Below are positions 5,899-6,141 of a stretch of DNA of 6,141 bases, in pieces. Where the stretch lies: contig JAQICW010000585.1 of the NCBI GenBank assembly GCA_027858355.1, positions 1-6,141 on the forward strand. The letters run 5' to 3'. A model generated the notes under the pieces. The model worked only from the letters and a program-made list of their open reading frames with translations. It ran no database searches and was not told the origin of the DNA. Both the position numbers and the translations under genes were made by a program. This DNA is from Desulfobacula sp. (GTDB taxonomy: Bacteria > Desulfobacterota > Desulfobacteria > Desulfobacterales > Desulfobacteraceae). The stretch's first letter is position 1, and every line of letters begins with the position of its first letter.

Positions 5899-6141
5899 CT
5901 AATGGCTTATACCCATTCTTTTGTTATATTTTCTGAAATATTCAAAAACAAACACAAAAAAAATTGACATAAAAAGGCTGGAAACAAATGATAGGAATAT
6001 TGTGAGTTCCTTTTTAGGCTTTACTGGGTTGGATAAAGACTCAGGAGGAATTATGGTCTCAACTGCAAGTTTAGCCTTGTGAATATTTTGCAATAACTTT
6101 TTATTAGTTTCCAACCCGTTTATCAATAAATCAAATTTTTC
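5899..6141 (-). CDS. Wzz/chain-length-determinant-like protein, C-terminal 80 residues (partial)
   Basis: The frame is open to the window edge, so the 5' part of the gene is missing; no start codon should be assigned here (the in-frame TTG at 6126-6124 is internal). The visible part is a charged, probably helical stretch (residues 1-30 of the fragment), a Pro/Ser segment with PPESLSNPVKPKKE (32-45), a single hydrophobic helix (about 46-68, LTIFLSFV onward), and a short basic cytoplasmic tail (RKYNKRMG). A periplasmic coiled coil ending in a Pro-rich motif and a last inner-membrane helix is the C-terminal layout of Wzz-type polysaccharide co-polymerases, which set O-antigen or capsule chain length. 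There is no sign of a cytoplasmic tyrosine kinase domain fused after the helix. It sits at the head of the visible operon, 60 bases before the dehydratase. Given how short the fragment is, another Wzz-domain protein is possible. Confidence 0.75.
   Translation of the reverse strand, partial: EKFDLLINGLETNKKLLQNIHKAKLAVETIIPPESLSNPVKPKKELTIFLSFVSSLFMSIFFVFVFEYFRKYNKRMGISH

Noticed and set aside
6124..6126. TTG as start of a 75-residue protein at the right end
   Set aside because: The frame remains open for five more codons to the window edge and the product is the C-terminal end of a Wzz-like protein, so the TTG is internal.
1..6141. Search for CRISPR repeats, tRNA or rRNA genes, insertion-sequence ends and rho-independent terminators
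   Set aside because: No regularly spaced repeats, cloverleaf-like sequence, transposase frame, inverted terminal repeats or GC-rich hairpin followed by a T run was seen by eye; coding genes fill nearly all of the window.

Overview
The window is one block of genes, all on the minus strand, from a chromosomal surface-polysaccharide (capsule or O-antigen type) locus of an AT-rich bacterium. A Wzz-like chain-length regulator points to a Gram-negative envelope. The protein style (SDR epimerases with SSGAP and SPYGASK motifs, a soluble CapD-like dehydratase, a sulfotransferase) would suit a marine or anaerobic Desulfobacterota-like lineage, but this taxonomic guess is weak and rests on remembered family resemblance only.

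Read in the direction of transcription (high to low coordinates), the layout is: the C-terminal end of a Wzz-type polysaccharide co-polymerase (6141-5899, runs off the edge); a soluble UDP-GlcNAc 4,6-dehydratase-type SDR with an SMK rather than SYK active site (5838-4744); an SQD1/SqdB-like enzyme resembling UDP-sulfoquinovose synthase (4731-3583); a GalE-like nucleotide-sugar epimerase (3592-2594, overlapping the previous gene); a membrane-anchored GT2 glycosyltransferase carrying an N-terminal DUF2304-like domain (2572-1529); a possible 37-residue ORF (1522-1409); a PAPS-dependent sulfotransferase (1416-496); and the first 159 codons of a YbhN/UPF0104 flippase-like membrane protein (479-1, runs off the edge). 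Gaps are 10-112 bases, several genes overlap or nearly touch, and there is no visible terminator, so this is most simply one operon whose promoter lies outside the window. No gene-free stretch exceeds 112 bases.

Taken together, three consecutive extended-SDR enzymes would make or modify UDP-sugars, the DPM1-like GT2 would transfer a sugar (perhaps to a polyprenyl phosphate), the YbhN-like protein may handle a lipid-linked product in the membrane, the sulfotransferase would add sulfate esters, and the Wzz-like protein would set chain length. The most interesting aspect is the pairing of an SQD1-type enzyme (sulfonate chemistry, C-S bond) with a PAPS sulfotransferase (sulfate ester) in one operon, which predicts a glycan carrying sulfur in two chemical forms. 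This is inference and depends on the SQD1-like enzyme really using sulfite.
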